A stretch of DNA of 64,000 bases. Origin: Numida meleagris. Lineage: Eukaryota; Chordata; Aves; Galliformes; Numididae. The position numbers and the translations under genes were made by a program. The stretch is taken from positions 101,725,636 to 101,789,635 of the forward strand of contig NC_034409.1 in assembly GCF_002078875.1 (NCBI RefSeq). The letters are read 5' to 3'. Below the pieces are notes generated by a model, which was given only the letters and a program-made list of their open reading frames with translations, made no database searches and was not told the DNA's origin. Each line of letters begins with the position of its first letter. The first letter of the stretch is position 1. Positions 48,151-61,324 of the stretch are shown here, piece after piece.

Positions 48151-51100
48151 ACCAGGAAGAACAAGCCCTTAGGAGATCTGTGATGTAAACCAACCAGTAA
48201 ATCATTTGTCACAGGTACTGCATGACCGCAGACCCCATCCTGTCCTTGTTTGTTTCAGAATGAAGCAAGAACAACTCTGAGCAACTGCTTTGTGATTAAT
48301 GGAGTAACAGCAATACAAAACTGTTCCTATTGCTGATCCAGGCACCTAAGATGGCCCACACAGAGACTCTTAAATGGTTCAGCTCTCACTTTCTAGGCTT
48401 TGATACATTGAACTATGGAATAAAAGAAACAAAACCAGATAGTAACAGGGAAAATCTGTAGGCGTGAACTTCTCAAAGCAGCTTTAAGGAAAACACATTA
48501 AAAAATACCACTAGTTCACAAATCAGCTGTGCAAAGGTTCTTATTCCCAATCTGCAAAAGTGGATATTTTCCTTGTAAGTTCCATGCCTTTCCCATAGCC
48601 AATTTTTTTATAGTGCCACCTGTTCTGGAACAGCAACTGACATTTATAATTTTATTGACAACAAGCCTGCCAATACACATGTGTGCTTACTACAAATTTG
48701 TTCCTGACAGGCTTTTCAGATCCCTCAGGGCAAATCACACTGAGTTCTCTGCAATGTTATTCAAAGCTGGCGAAGACTGCCTCAAAAATACAACCTTTAT
48801 TTCTCAGTGTATAGGTCCTTTCTAGCAGTAGAAGGTGGACACAATCATGAATCATTTCCAGTTTAAGAATCTTTTACCCCAGTAAAGTGTCTCAATATGA
48901 TCTTATTTTGACAAAAATCAGGCCCAACATTTTTTTTTTTTTACTCTGAATTTTATAGTATACTCAGGGTATATAGTTGCAGAAAAATTCAAATGTCCTA
49001 AATTAATTTGATTTATATGCTGTCCTTGGAATGATTTGCAATTCCCTCCTCTTATTACTGTTTGGATTACCATTCTTTCTTTTATTTTTTGAGTCATTTC
49101 TGTAAGCTACACATGAACACCAAATCTCACTTGTATCTCTAAGGCAAAAGAATATTTCCATGGCCACTGTCATATCAACCAGAATGCCATCACTGACACT
49201 GTACACTACTCAGTCATTTACCCTCATCCTACTTTAGATTTATTTTCCTTTTTGTTTTGTTTTTTGTTTTGCTGCCATGCTTTATCTGACAGCAAACCAC
49301 ACTGTCTCGGAAAATATTTTTCCATGTGTGCGTGGAGTAATGTAAACACATCAAAACCCACAGCAAGAGAGGCCAGAAGGAAGTGGGCAGCACTCCTTTG
49401 CTCTCTTTGAAGAGGTACCCATTAACACCACAGATCCATAAAAGCAATTTGATTGGTATTCACGTATTTTCAGGAAATTGTGCAAAGTGCTTGTGGATTG
49501 AGCTTTTTAATTCTTCTCGGAACTATACATGTGATCTTCATATTGTAATGCATCATAGTATAGTGATACTCTGCTGAGAGTTATTAGAAGGACTTGCAAA
49601 CCACAGAAAATTGAGACACAGTAGTAACACAAAATGTGAACTGCCAGTGCAGGTTTCTGTGGGGTCCTCTTTTTTGCCAAAGAACTGTCATGCGTGCATC
49701 AGTCCTGAATGGGGACATGGTACCTCTGTGGTTCATGCTGCTTTGCGTGCTCCAAAATTATTTTTCCAGAGCAGTTAGCTATCAATAAAAAATAAAGATG
49801 AGCTGAAGCAGGAAAAAGTTTTTCCTGCCTGCTCCCACCTTCCTCCTCCACATTGTTCCAGTTTACTTTGCTGTACAGTCGTGTAGCTGGCAGAGAGGAT
49901 GGGTGAGAGGGTGGTTACTACAGGAGATATCTCTCTGGGACTCCTTCTTTCCAAGATCTGCCTTAGGTCTTCTGTGATTCTCAGGCAAATGCCTGAGGCT
50001 GTGTCCATCTCGTCCTTGTGAGCACCACACACCTCTCCTTTCCACTCAGAAAGAGCAGACATTACAGTAGTCAATGAGTGCATAGAAAGTAGGCAGAGAT
50101 AGACAAATCTATAGCTATAATTTATCCCTTCCTTAAAATCTTTATTCTCACAGCACCAGTCTGTCTTTTCCACTGTCCAGTGGACAAAATTGAGAAAGCA
50201 AGTTACATGCTAGCTTTTCTAGCTAAAGGATAAGTTTCCCTCTCATGTAAATATTTTTCATAATGCTACTGAAACATACACAAAAAGAGACTCAAAAAAG
50301 AGGAAAATGGGAATCCTATTAGGTGTAGCATCTTGTTAATGGAATTGACCGGAACAACATGTGGATCATCTGTACAAGTTCTGGAATGAAGTTGTATTCT
50401 AAGAAAGAATTTGAACTGACTATGGGCAAATGGTAATGGGAGAAAAAAAACACAAATTAATTATTTTAAGATGAAAGACTTACAAGTTCACATACCCCTC
50501 CCACATACTTTTTTTTGTTTAGTATTTTCAACCAAGTGACTTGTAATGACATCACTTAAAAATCCTGTACATCCATGCATGCACCAGTGTCATTTGGGGA
50601 GTAAACACTGCCATATGATTTACTTGATCCAGCAGTCACGGTCTGGATTTCAGCCATGAAAGTTCAGGAAAGCAAATTAATGTTAAGCATTCTTTTTTTC
50701 AATTTTGAATTATGTACAACAATGGAAATATTATAAACTTTCTTCCTTTTTCTAGTCCCAGAATGAGAACAAAAAGGGAACTTGGTAAATTCATCTTAGA
50801 GTACTCCCGAAATAAAGATTACTTTTTGCTCTGTATAACCTGGAAGCCACTGGTGCAGGGACTCTACTATTTAAACAGGGTTTTGAAGAACTGGATTGGA
50901 ATGCCTGGGAAGCAGTAACATTAAACGTAATGCAAGCTCTGGCAAGCTATGCAAATTACAGTAAAGTGGGAGTCTAAAACCTCATGCTTCAGGGCTTAAA
51001 TTTTACCTACTCAGGAGGCCAGGAAGAAATTTTTCTCTTAATAACACAATATAATTGAGTACGTAGACAGTGGGTCTGATCCAAAGCCCACCATTGCTAA

Positions 51101-53281
51101 TGAAGCACTGTTTCTGAGCTTTGACTCAAGATTGTCATAGTCAGTAAGCTGCTCATCTTCCTTTCAGATCCGTGTAAATTTGCAACTGCTGGAAGCAACA
51201 ACTCCAACAGGTGTTTGATCAGCTCTCAGACTAGGAAAGAAAAATGCAAGCTATTCTTACAAACTGAACCCATGTGAACTCCCCATTAACTGCAGACGTT
51301 CAAAGTATGAAATATATCTCTGATCTCTGAGCTTCTTGCCAGCTGAATACAGGACTCTCCTGGGTTACTTAGAGATGCTTTCCTTCCCATGAAGCTTGGC
51401 TCTGCCTGAAGAAGGGAGCTCAAATATCCTTTAAGCCTTTGCTAAGCCCCCCTAATTGAGATGATGGCTTGAGGGAAATGGTAAGCTCTCTCACTGGAGG
51501 TGCCAAAATTAGCTGGTGTTCATCATGTAGATTTTTCTCAGGCCAAGATTTCCTCCTTTCCATCTGTAAAAAGAAACAGTGATTGTGAGAGGGTATGTGA
51601 TCACCTGGTGAATGCAAACAAATTGACAGAAGAAATAAAAGCTTCAGTATCAGTACTGCCAGGTGCGACATGGATGCACCTGCAGCCTCCCCCCCCCTGC
51701 GACATCTCCTGTTGCTGCCTTTGGCTGCCAGAGGTCGTAAATATGGATATCAACCAGAGAGAATAAGACATTTCATCTGTAAAATATAAAGTCAGAGATT
51801 AGGATTGTTTCCTTTATCTTCACATAGAGTGCTCAATAAATAATATATATTTCTTATCACCTGGGAGCCTCTCAGAGGGAACAATCATTATAAGCTGCCA
51901 TAAAATAAGTACTGGAAAATCCCCCCTCAGTTTGGCATACTGTTCTCCACTCTAAAATACCCTAAAGTGTTGCTGGGCTCAACACCACTGTGCCTAGCTA
52001 CTTTGTTAGCTGACTTGGACCTAGGAAGGTCAGATGACTTATAGTCCTCCAACATACAATGGGGAAGGATTCCCTTCTGTTAGGGTGAAGGCCCTGGTAG
52101 CTGCTTCTGCTTTAGCTGTAGGAGAAGCCCAAGGAGTGGTGCTGAGCTGAGCTGCCATGTGCTCACATTTCATAAGGACTCTGCTATATAAAACATTTCT
52201 GCTTGAGATCAAAAGAAACTGAATGTACATGAACAATTTAGCCTTCAAATTCCTTTCAAATTACATGAGTAATAGGAGGGCACAATGGGACTTAGATCTG
52301 TTCTATGACAGCTTGTTTTCTCTCAAGAAGTATAGGTGCAGCATTAGGAAGCCCTTGCTCTTTAGCCTCTTCTTCTTTGAACACACTGCCTTCACACCAT
52401 CTCTCCATGCATTAATCCTGATTTCCTCAGATCGTGCACTCTTCTTGGCAGAAGGAACATCTCTCTGGAATGACTACATACACAATCCCTGGACAAGGCA
52501 TTAAAATGTCCAGCCTTAATCCATATGAAGGTTACTTTCAAGAGGTCAGATTTCAGAGAAGGAAGTGCAGAAAAGGGGTGAGCATCTGTTCCTTCTATCA
52601 GTGCAATCAAACTGTTGAATGTATTTCCCAGACTAAACAAATTATATTTTCATATTGGCACAAGACAAATCTAGATGCTGAATTAGTTAACAATGCCTGT
52701 GATAGTGAGTTCTCCTTCCGCTTTTAATTATACTGCAACATGTGCCTTCACAAGTTCTTTCAAGGGAAGCCAAACAGTAAAGCTGTACTATTACTTTATA
52801 TCTAGGAAATGCAGAATAAACTTAGAGTGAAGGGCTCGAAAGCAGACCTGAAGGAAATGATGCAGCAGAGTGCTGGGGATCCACATTGCTCATTGTTGCT
52901 CTTTGAGGCAAGAAAGTGATTATTTCTCACCAGTCCTTCAATTATTTTGGAACATAAGTTAAGTGCAAAACCCTCCTTAAAGTTTTGTGGTAATGCATAT
53001 CCTACGTCACATACAACATTTTTGCGCATCAAGTGCACTGGGTTCCTGAGAATAATTTAAGAAGGTGTCTATTTCAGGGAGAACAGCAAGACAGATATAT
53101 GTGGGTAAAGAGGAATGTTAATAATGTTCTTTTTTTTTGCGTCAGTATTTACTGTAATGTCTCATTAATGTAAAAAAAAAATCAAGCAGAGCATGAGTAA
53201 GCAGTTTATATCCATTACTATTCATTAGTTTTTCCTTTCAGGTGCAGCAGAGTCTGCAAGAGATCTAGTGCGGTTTTGATT

Positions 53282-53295
53282 ATTTATGCATAAAT
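53282..53295. repeat. 14-bp perfect palindrome ATTTATGCATAAAT
   Basis: ATTTATGCATAAAT is its own reverse complement. TTTATGCAT also fits the loose consensus of POU-class (Pit-1-like) homeodomain sites on both strands. There is no adjacent gene to give context, so a regulatory role is only a possibility. Confidence 0.5.
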
Positions 53296-56200
53296 GCAAC
53301 TCTTTGGAGATAAGCTGTCTCACATAAGCAGTGAAGTGTCTTGCAGGATTCTAATGTTATCCCTCGTGCCTTTGTTCCTGTCTCAGGAGATTAACAAAAA
53401 TACCAGTGTTTAAAAGCAGCACATTACAGAGCTGCAACATGATTGACCTCAACACTCATGCAGGCTGTGAGAGTATGACTCTGTTGTTGCTCATCTGCTT
53501 CATGTGATGTCTGCAATCTCCAAAGAACAAATCAATGGACGCAAAGAAGTATTCCTGTCTGCAAACACATAACAAGCCAAAGCCTGGGAAGCAAATGGTC
53601 ATGGGATCTTCCCACTAGAGAGGAACAGACACACAGCCAAAGAATAACTGAGGCTCTCACCCAGCCTCACTTGAATGGGCAGATGCATCACAACTGTGCT
53701 GGCTTCTGCCCAAGCAGTGGGCCACACTCTTCTCCTTGTTTCAGATCAATGCTGGGCAGCCCAGGGCATCTGATGAATCAGGGAGGAGTTACCTGCATTG
53801 TTCTAGCACTTCTCACTGTATGTCACTATTGCAACACCCCAATTTATTTCTTGTGTTCCTTTTTCAGTCACTTTGTCAGCATAATCAAGCACTGGATAAG
53901 TCTTTTGTTTCTTTTTCCTTCTGAAGGCAAAAATATGACATGATATCGTCTTGTCAGGAAAACAAAGCTAAGTTGCCAGCCAATTGTACCTCTGGAGAAA
54001 TGTCTGAGTACTGCAGATACGGCACATTAACTGGAAATTGAATCTGCAGTACACAAATGATTCTTCCATAACATCCTTCAGGGTGACATCCTTCAGCTTC
54101 ATTTTCAAAAAGTGGGCACCTTTGTGCTTTCAGCTCCACCAGCTGAGTACTTGAACCCAACTCAGCTGCTTGCATCAGAGTGGTCTTATTAGTGTCACTT
54201 CTCCCAGGGAGGTCACAGATGCTCCTCTGGGTAACCCTGCAGTAAAACGGAAGGAGACTTCTTCCATATCACTGTTTTCAAAAGCACGCAACTTCTGGCA
54301 ATGTTACCTTGAATTACTGTAAACAAACACACTGCCATTCATACCTCAAATTGGCTTATTTTGTTTGATCTCGTTAGTTATTTCAATTGCCATGAAAAAA
54401 CTATCATGAAAATGCCTGGAAAAATACCACAGAAAAAGACTTTGTGTTTAGTTTCAGGGTACAAGCCCTCCCAGAATACATCAGAACAAATCTACTTTAG
54501 TTGCGACACCATAAGTGCAGAGTGACTTCAGGGTGTCCTCATGCGTATGTACAGAATGTAAACAGGAAATGCTGGACTCTCTGGCAATTTGCAGAGAAGG
54601 CTGTCCAGATCTTGACAGCACTAGGATACCTTCTGTGGAGAGTTTCCCTGCTCATCAGCAAGAGACATTACCCTGGAAAAGCACTCACAGCCCATCAGGA
54701 CCAGGCAAGGGAGGGAAGTGTGGTGATACCCCGGTGACGTAGGAGACCTGGTAGTACCAACTCCTGACTCTGCTACATGTTTTCTTTCTGTCCTGGGGCA
54801 GGTGATAGATGTAATGTCTCTGTTCAATAGTGATGAGGATATCTGCCCTCCTGAGAGGAGGCTGTAAGAAGTCATGGACAGAGGAAGGAGCTATGAATGT
54901 AATAGTGGTGATTAAAATCCTTTTATTTTCCATCAGGTATCACCCACATCACATCCCTCCCTCTACAGGAGTGAAGTAGTCCAGCTCCTCACCTTCCTAT
55001 GGGTATTTGCTATAACTTGAGAAGCATAAAAGAATAGAGACAATATATCTGAGTTTAAACCAGTGCATTTTGGGCTACCCAAAGCAATGTGGTAAGACAG
55101 GGGCCTGACCAGACTCAGGTGCCAGTGTCCATTTTGTTTGCCTCAGCAAGGAGGTAGATTGCTCCATCTCCACCCCTGAAGTGATGAACTGGTACTTGAA
55201 ACATAGGCCTGTAACACTTAGAAATTATAAGTGCACTAGTCAGGATATAATTAATATTAATTATCTTTCAACCTGAATATGAATGTAGTAAAATAGTGCA
55301 ACCAACACAGTATATGATCTCCTTTTAATAATGTGATGGCATATAAATGTGTGGATACTGTTACTGCCAAAAGGACAAACAATGAGAGTAGCTGCTTGTA
55401 GAAGAGACAAAATGTTGCCAAAGGACATGGTAAGTGCAAGGGACTGCAAATATTCAGGATGTCCTGCCAAATACAAAATAATGACTGCCATGATGAATAA
55501 GTAAGTAGTAGGAGCAGAGAAGACCATCCCTTTTGGGTGGGAGGTGAAAGAGTATTAAAAACTTGAAGCTTAAAGAGGAAAGACAATGAAGAGAAGATAG
55601 ACCACTTTGGTGCTCATCAAAGAGGTCCCAAAAGCTGATCACCTGGACATCCATGAATAAGAAACTGCAAGGACAGAAGCCCACACTAACTGCTACATCA
55701 GATCCATGGTACTTTATACTTACAGCCAATTCAAAAGATGAGTGTTAAAGTCTAGGTTTTTTATCTGTGTAGCAATGATGACTAATGATGTGCAAGAATG
55801 AGCCAATAGCAAAAGTAGTACCGTTAATGAATTAATTTACTATGCTTTTGTTTTACAGTTTAAAACCATCTTGATTTGTCAGTCATTTAAGAACTGCCCT
55901 CACAGTCATCTTTAATAAATATGTATAATATGCATATGTATATTCACAGTTGGGAAATCTGAGAGCTAAAGGGAACATAAGTGATATGAGAAGCAAAAAG
56001 AAGAGACAATACATAAGAATTACAAGAAATATTTTTGTCTTATTTTCTCATCTACTACACCAGCAACCTTATTGAGAAAAGGGGCTGAAGTGGCAAAAAC
56101 ACTCCTTTTACACCAGCATGTAAGCCTTTCTTTCCTTTGGAAAGAATTTTTCAGTTTGAAGAATGCAATGTAAGTGCTCTAAGCAACTGTCTGTACAATG

Positions 56201-56307
56201 ACCTGCTCATCAAGCCAAATGGCTTACCATTCAGGGAACAGCATGTTTAAAGTTCGTCAGAGAAAAGATAGGTCTTACTGCTTCATTTGAAACACACTAC
56301 CCTCTGT

Positions 56308-56343
56308 CTAGTTTGGTTTAGTTTAGTTTGCTTTGTTTTGATT
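56308..56343 (+). repeat. (GTTTA/GTTTG)n simple repeat
   Basis: A run of GTTTG, GTTTA and similar pentamers, degenerate at the ends. Simple low-complexity sequence. Confidence 0.7.
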
Positions 56344-58737
56344 TGTGCTTTTTTCTAGGGTGTAGGGATTTTGTTATTGCTTGGCTTTTTTCTTATGTAC
56401 ACAGTTCCATTAAATGAAAGCGTCATCTCTAAGCACGAAGGAAAGAAAAACTAAAGAATGATCTAATTAGTAAACTTAAACTAATTGCAATTTGCAGCTT
56501 AGTTCAACACATATGTGGTAGTTCAAATGGAAAGACCCCTGAAAAATTTAAGAAGGAAAGAAAGTGGAGGATTATACAGAAATATAATCCTGTTGACGAA
56601 AATTATTCCAGAAGCCTACAGCACTTAACATAAAACATTTCCCTCAGGAATTTTTCCTTAAGAAATTTGCAGCATTTTCTGTCTTGAATATAATTCATGC
56701 TCTTCTAAACACTATCAGATGAGTTGAAATTCATTTGCTTTTTCTTCTAAATTGCACAGTGTTCTTCATAAAGGGAAGATTATTCCAAGCTGCATCTCTC
56801 TGTTCCAGTAGTGTTTTTTAACTGATTGTGGACATTCAAAAAGTACCACTCACCTTTTTCAGTTAGCTAAGAAGCATGGTTATTATATATTTGCTTAGAA
56901 AATTTGATCAGATGTTTTATCAGTCTTTTACCTAACTGCATTGCACGAGTGGCTTAGGTGGTTTGTCAGTTCATATCAATTTCCAGCATTCTTGTTTATG
57001 ATGGAGTTAAAAGTAAGACTCCCCTGAAACACAGTTGAGAAACAATGTTCCTGTACTATTTTTATACCACACACATTTGAAACACGTTCATTCTAAAATA
57101 TACTGGATAAAATAAGGAGGAAACAAGAGAACAGCACTGTCACTTAGATGGGAACATTGGGAAGCCAGATAGGACAGAACACCAAAGATCACAATGCCAA
57201 AAAACCATACTGCTTCCTTTCAGCTCCTTCTCTTGTGAAGTGATAGAGCCAATAGTGGACATTTTCGAAACTGTGCCTTCCCACCCACTGAAAAAAACAT
57301 GAGCCATTTTTGTTTTCAGAACATGGAATCAGGTGTAAAGTTCTGTATAAGGACAAATTATTATCTGTTGGTGCTTTTTTTTTTTCGTGGTTATCATTGC
57401 TGAAAGCAATCTAGTAAAATCAATGCTGTTGCTGTATTACTTACCAAATCTGAGTAGAATTGCCAACAAAATGTTGAAAACTGGGATCTTAACAAGATTA
57501 GTCATTACACCAGGCAATTCTGTGTTCAGATTTAGAGACAAATCTTCCTTACTCATTGGAAAATCATTAGGCATTACCTCCAGGATAATTCATCTGATTA
57601 ATTGAATAAACACCCAAGATCTCTTTATAAATAAGAAGAACTTAATATACTCAACAGAGTGTAGTCTTGGGTCATCACACCCTGCACTAAATGTCAAGTA
57701 AATATCTAATTAACATAAGTTGAAGAAATCCAAAATTTGCCCTTTTCACTCCTTGCTTGTAAACAACCAAGGCCAAATGAGATGAGTCTTGCCTTCCCGG
57801 AATCAGGAATAGTCAGTCATTTCCATGAATTCTGTGAACTGATTTAAAGTTTTTCTCATTAAGTTCTTATGAAGGAGAAAAAAAAAATGTGACTCTGAGG
57901 TAGAACAGCCTAAAATTTAAAGACAGGCTGTAGGATCAACTCAGACATGTAAGGGAACATACTAATCCATGCACTGTTGCATGCCAAGAATGAGCACTGA
58001 ACAAGACAGTTTCGGAACTTAAACCAGTAAGTATTTTAAGTACTGAGCTGTGTGCTTGGAACAAAAAACTCTTAAGAAACTTATTCAGATCTCTGTAGTG
58101 TGCCACCTAAAGACACGCAGAAATAGGACTTCACCAACATATGTTTCTTCTCCAAGGTGCCATGCCTGCAAATTTCTAATTTTTGTGTCAGACTTGTGCT
58201 CAAGGTGCCCTGGAATGCTCCTCCAGCACTGGTGGGATGGAGGTACAAGCTGTAGCATTGCAGGACTCTGACTGACCTCATTCACGTTTGCTGAGACATT
58301 TGCAATAAACTGACGTTTCTTTTAATAACGGGTGTTGAAGTACTTTTACTTGTTAATTCTAACTTTTAATAAAATAACCTTCAGTATGTATGGAAGAAGA
58401 GGAAGAAGAAATCAACCTGCAATCTTTAAAGCTCTTCTGTTTAGGCTTTCCTAATTCTACCACTCACAACTTGTATTCACAGTAAATCTTCCTCTCGCTG
58501 CCTTTTTCTCTCTTGTAGACTGCATTACCAGAGCTTAAATATCTCTCATACGATTTCTAATAAAATTTTTAATGAATAACATGCATTTGTGTATTATAAA
58601 ATAATTTTATGGGTACAGAACTGTCATCACACTCCTTGCAGTCCCACTCATAATCATGCATGTAGCCTGAGAAATTTTGGCAATGTTTGTCACAGTTTCT
58701 CGACCACTTGACAAGTTCCCATAAAATCTATCTTTGA

Positions 58738-58761
58738 AAAAAAAAAAACAAAAAAAAAAAC
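58738..58761 (+). repeat. A-rich run
   Basis: Two A-runs of about 11 bases separated by a single C. No recognisable retroelement precedes it. Confidence 0.85.
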
Positions 58762-60441
58762 CATGCCATCCCTGCCCTTTTTGCAAAGTTACTATTTATA
58801 AATGAAATAGAAGGGAAAAAAGAAAGGAAACCTCCTGGATGAACAACCCAATGGGAAGGAAACGGAAGGGAGAAAATTTAACCAGGAAGCCTACTGGGCC
58901 AGGAAGAATACTGACAAGGTATTTTATATTATGATTGAGCAGTGGATGGGAGAATAATGACTCAGAGGCATTTGAACATGAGTATTATCACTGCAGTTTT
59001 CCTATGAGAACAATCAAATTGGTTGCCTGATTTCAGCTCCTGAACAGGCCTTGACAATCAAAGTGTTCTATCTTTCTTTCAAAATCCTAGCCCATAAAAC
59101 AGAGAATTATATGTAAATTGTGGCTTAAAGACCTAATGTCTCAATTACTTCAAAGCAGAACTCCAGAGAGGATTACATGAGAGTTGTATTCAAAGTGGGC
59201 AAGGTGTCAGGTATTCTGGAGACAGCTTATGTCTCTCCATAAAAAATGGCTCAAAGATAGTTCCTAATATATACTCCTTTTTTACATCTTTGTTTATTTG
59301 TTTTTTAGTGCAGTAATTCTTCATGTTAGGATTGTCTAGGTGGCCAGATCACTTGTTAGTGCAAGTTAGATACAGAAGTGCCAATAACACTTTAATTCCT
59401 GGCTACTGCAGCTTTCAGAGTCATCCACTTTTCACTGTTAAAAATCAAAATTTTATACCATCATATTTCTGCATGCACAGACAACTCTGAAAATATTTCG
59501 TAAGTGGGTACCAGGCACTTGGCTATAAGCGACTGCAAAAGCAGGTTGCACAATAACATGGATATATGCAGGGCACGGCACAGCAATGCCCGGTCTCCCA
59601 GAGTGTGTTAACAGTTAGATTGCTGTTTGCTCCTTATGCTGAATGCTACTCCCAGCTGCCCAGGATATAGTGGTTAATGAGGATACATAAATGACTGGTG
59701 GATGTAAAGATTCAGCTTTAAAACTTCAGCTCCAGCATGTGAGTACAGGTTCTTGCAATTGTACAACATCAGAACTGGACATAGCACATTTTCTCCGTGT
59801 GCCCCAGGGTCCAATGGAGTGTTAATTCACAGTCAGAAGAATGGGATTCCCTCTGCTCAGCTATCAAGCTTGAAAATTATTACAGACTTGTCAGTGTCAG
59901 AATCTGAACTGAGTCAGAAGCACATACTTAGGCAATCTGAGCAATTTACTGTTAGCATTCTTATGATGTTGATTGTGCTCGTGCTAGAACAGAACAACAC
60001 ACATTTTTACCACATGTAATAAAATGGCTACATACAGACCACACTGTAGAAAGACAAAATGCTGGCATCATGCTAGCATGTCTTTAGTGAGCGCCAGTAA
60101 AGACAAATTCGGTTGCAGTCATGCCAAGAACCACCCTTAGTATGCTTGAAAGTCACAGAAATCTGGTGTTTCTCTTACTGCAAGCTAAGAGGAATTGCAA
60201 TACAAGAAGGAAGCCATTTGAGATTTATTTCTCTTAAGTTGACATTAATCCTCCATTAGCCATTAGAAGGAACTCTATCTGAGCCTGCTCCAGGATCTTG
60301 TTTTCTCTGCTATGTAGCTATGTTGCCAGTAGCGGTGTCCATGCACTGACAAGCTTCCATTCTTGGTTGGATGAATGGAGGGACAATGGAAGGTCATCCA
60401 AACAGAAAAATTCTCTTAGAATCATAGAATGTGATGTTGTC

Positions 60442-60471
60442 AATACCTAACTCTTGTTAATACCTAACTCA
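60442..60471 (+). repeat. Tandem duplication of a 17-bp unit
   Basis: The unit AATACCTAACTCTTGTT (60442-60458) is followed directly by a second partial copy AATACCTAACTC. A local slippage-type duplication. Confidence 0.75.
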
Positions 60472-61267
60472 AAAGGTGTTCATGGTTCCAGCTCCCAACA
60501 GCAAACTGCTGGCAGTTTGCATACTCCCTGATCCCTTGTGTCATAACACTGGTCAGCTTCTCACTTCTATAGGCACTGTCTGAGCTAGTGTGAAGCAAGG
60601 CAGTGGTGATCTCCCCATACTTACAAAGAATGTGCTTATACTGCAAAATGTAGTCCAGAATAGATATACTCAGTGGGATAATTTACTCAGCTGGAGATTC
60701 AAAGTAATTTATAGTGCTTCTGGCATGGTATAATGTGCTGATGAATTACACAGTAAATCATTTGGGCAAAATCATACTTGAAATATATGATGGACTGAGG
60801 AACTAAGGGCACATCTCTAGCACCCTGACTGCAAATCCATCCTCATAGCTGTCTGTAATCTCAAATTTATTGTTTCTTCTCCAAAAAATGATGATGGTTG
60901 AGTACCACTGGTAACCAGTGAGGCAATTAAGTGTAACTTAAAAAAAACTGTTAACTTTTCTCACAGGTGTCAAAAAGAGATTTGCCATTTATTGCAAAAG
61001 AGAAAAAAAATTATGTCAGAAATCTTTGATTCAGGCACACACAGCCAAAAATAGTCCTGTCAGGACCACCCAGATAGCTATAACAGAAGGTGTCTGCATC
61101 AGAAAACACCAGAGTTAGACAAAAGGGAGGTGGCTGTGCTGAATAAATGGGCATCTCAGTTATCCACGATAGCTGGATTGGAGATTGGTAAAAACAATGC
61201 ACAATTTAATATGCTATAGGAAGTTTTGGAAGTGTGGGATTTGATGAATAACTTCTTAACATAATGG

Positions 61268-61324
61268 TGATTCCCTGCCTATAACAGGGGGAATGATCCC
61301 AAACCGTTCTATGATTCTATGATT
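61268..61324 (+). mobile_element. CR1 LINE 3' stub (about 57 bp)
   Basis: Blocks 'ccctgcctataacagggg' and 'ccaaaccgttctatgattct', ending ATGATTCTATGATT, match the last part of the CR1 3' UTR and terminal repeat. The 'gatgatct...ccttccaac' block between them, seen in the copy ending at 35030, is missing, so there is a small internal deletion as well as extreme 5' truncation. Confidence 0.85.

Larger units (their letters stand above)
46159..61267. other. About 15 kb of unique non-coding DNA, no interspersed repeat recognised
   Basis: The longest stretch without a recognisable retroelement in the window. It carries short microsatellites (TTTA at 47166, AAAC at 47469 and 48130, T12 near 48930, C9 at 51689-51697, GTTTA-like at 56308, A-rich at 58738) and a 14-bp palindrome at 53282. 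Frames of 130 codons or fewer (such as 49775-50173 minus and 55257-55729 minus) show no identifiable domain. No exon could be supported. Confidence 0.55.

Noticed and set aside
49775..50173. 132-codon minus-strand frame with an overlapping 60-codon frame
   Set aside because: No recognisable motif; two overlapping frames on the same strand suggest chance lack of stops.
60417..60436. AGAATCATAGAAT, like the reverse complement of the CR1 terminal repeat
   Set aside because: Only about 13 bases match and no CR1 3' UTR follows, so chance cannot be excluded.
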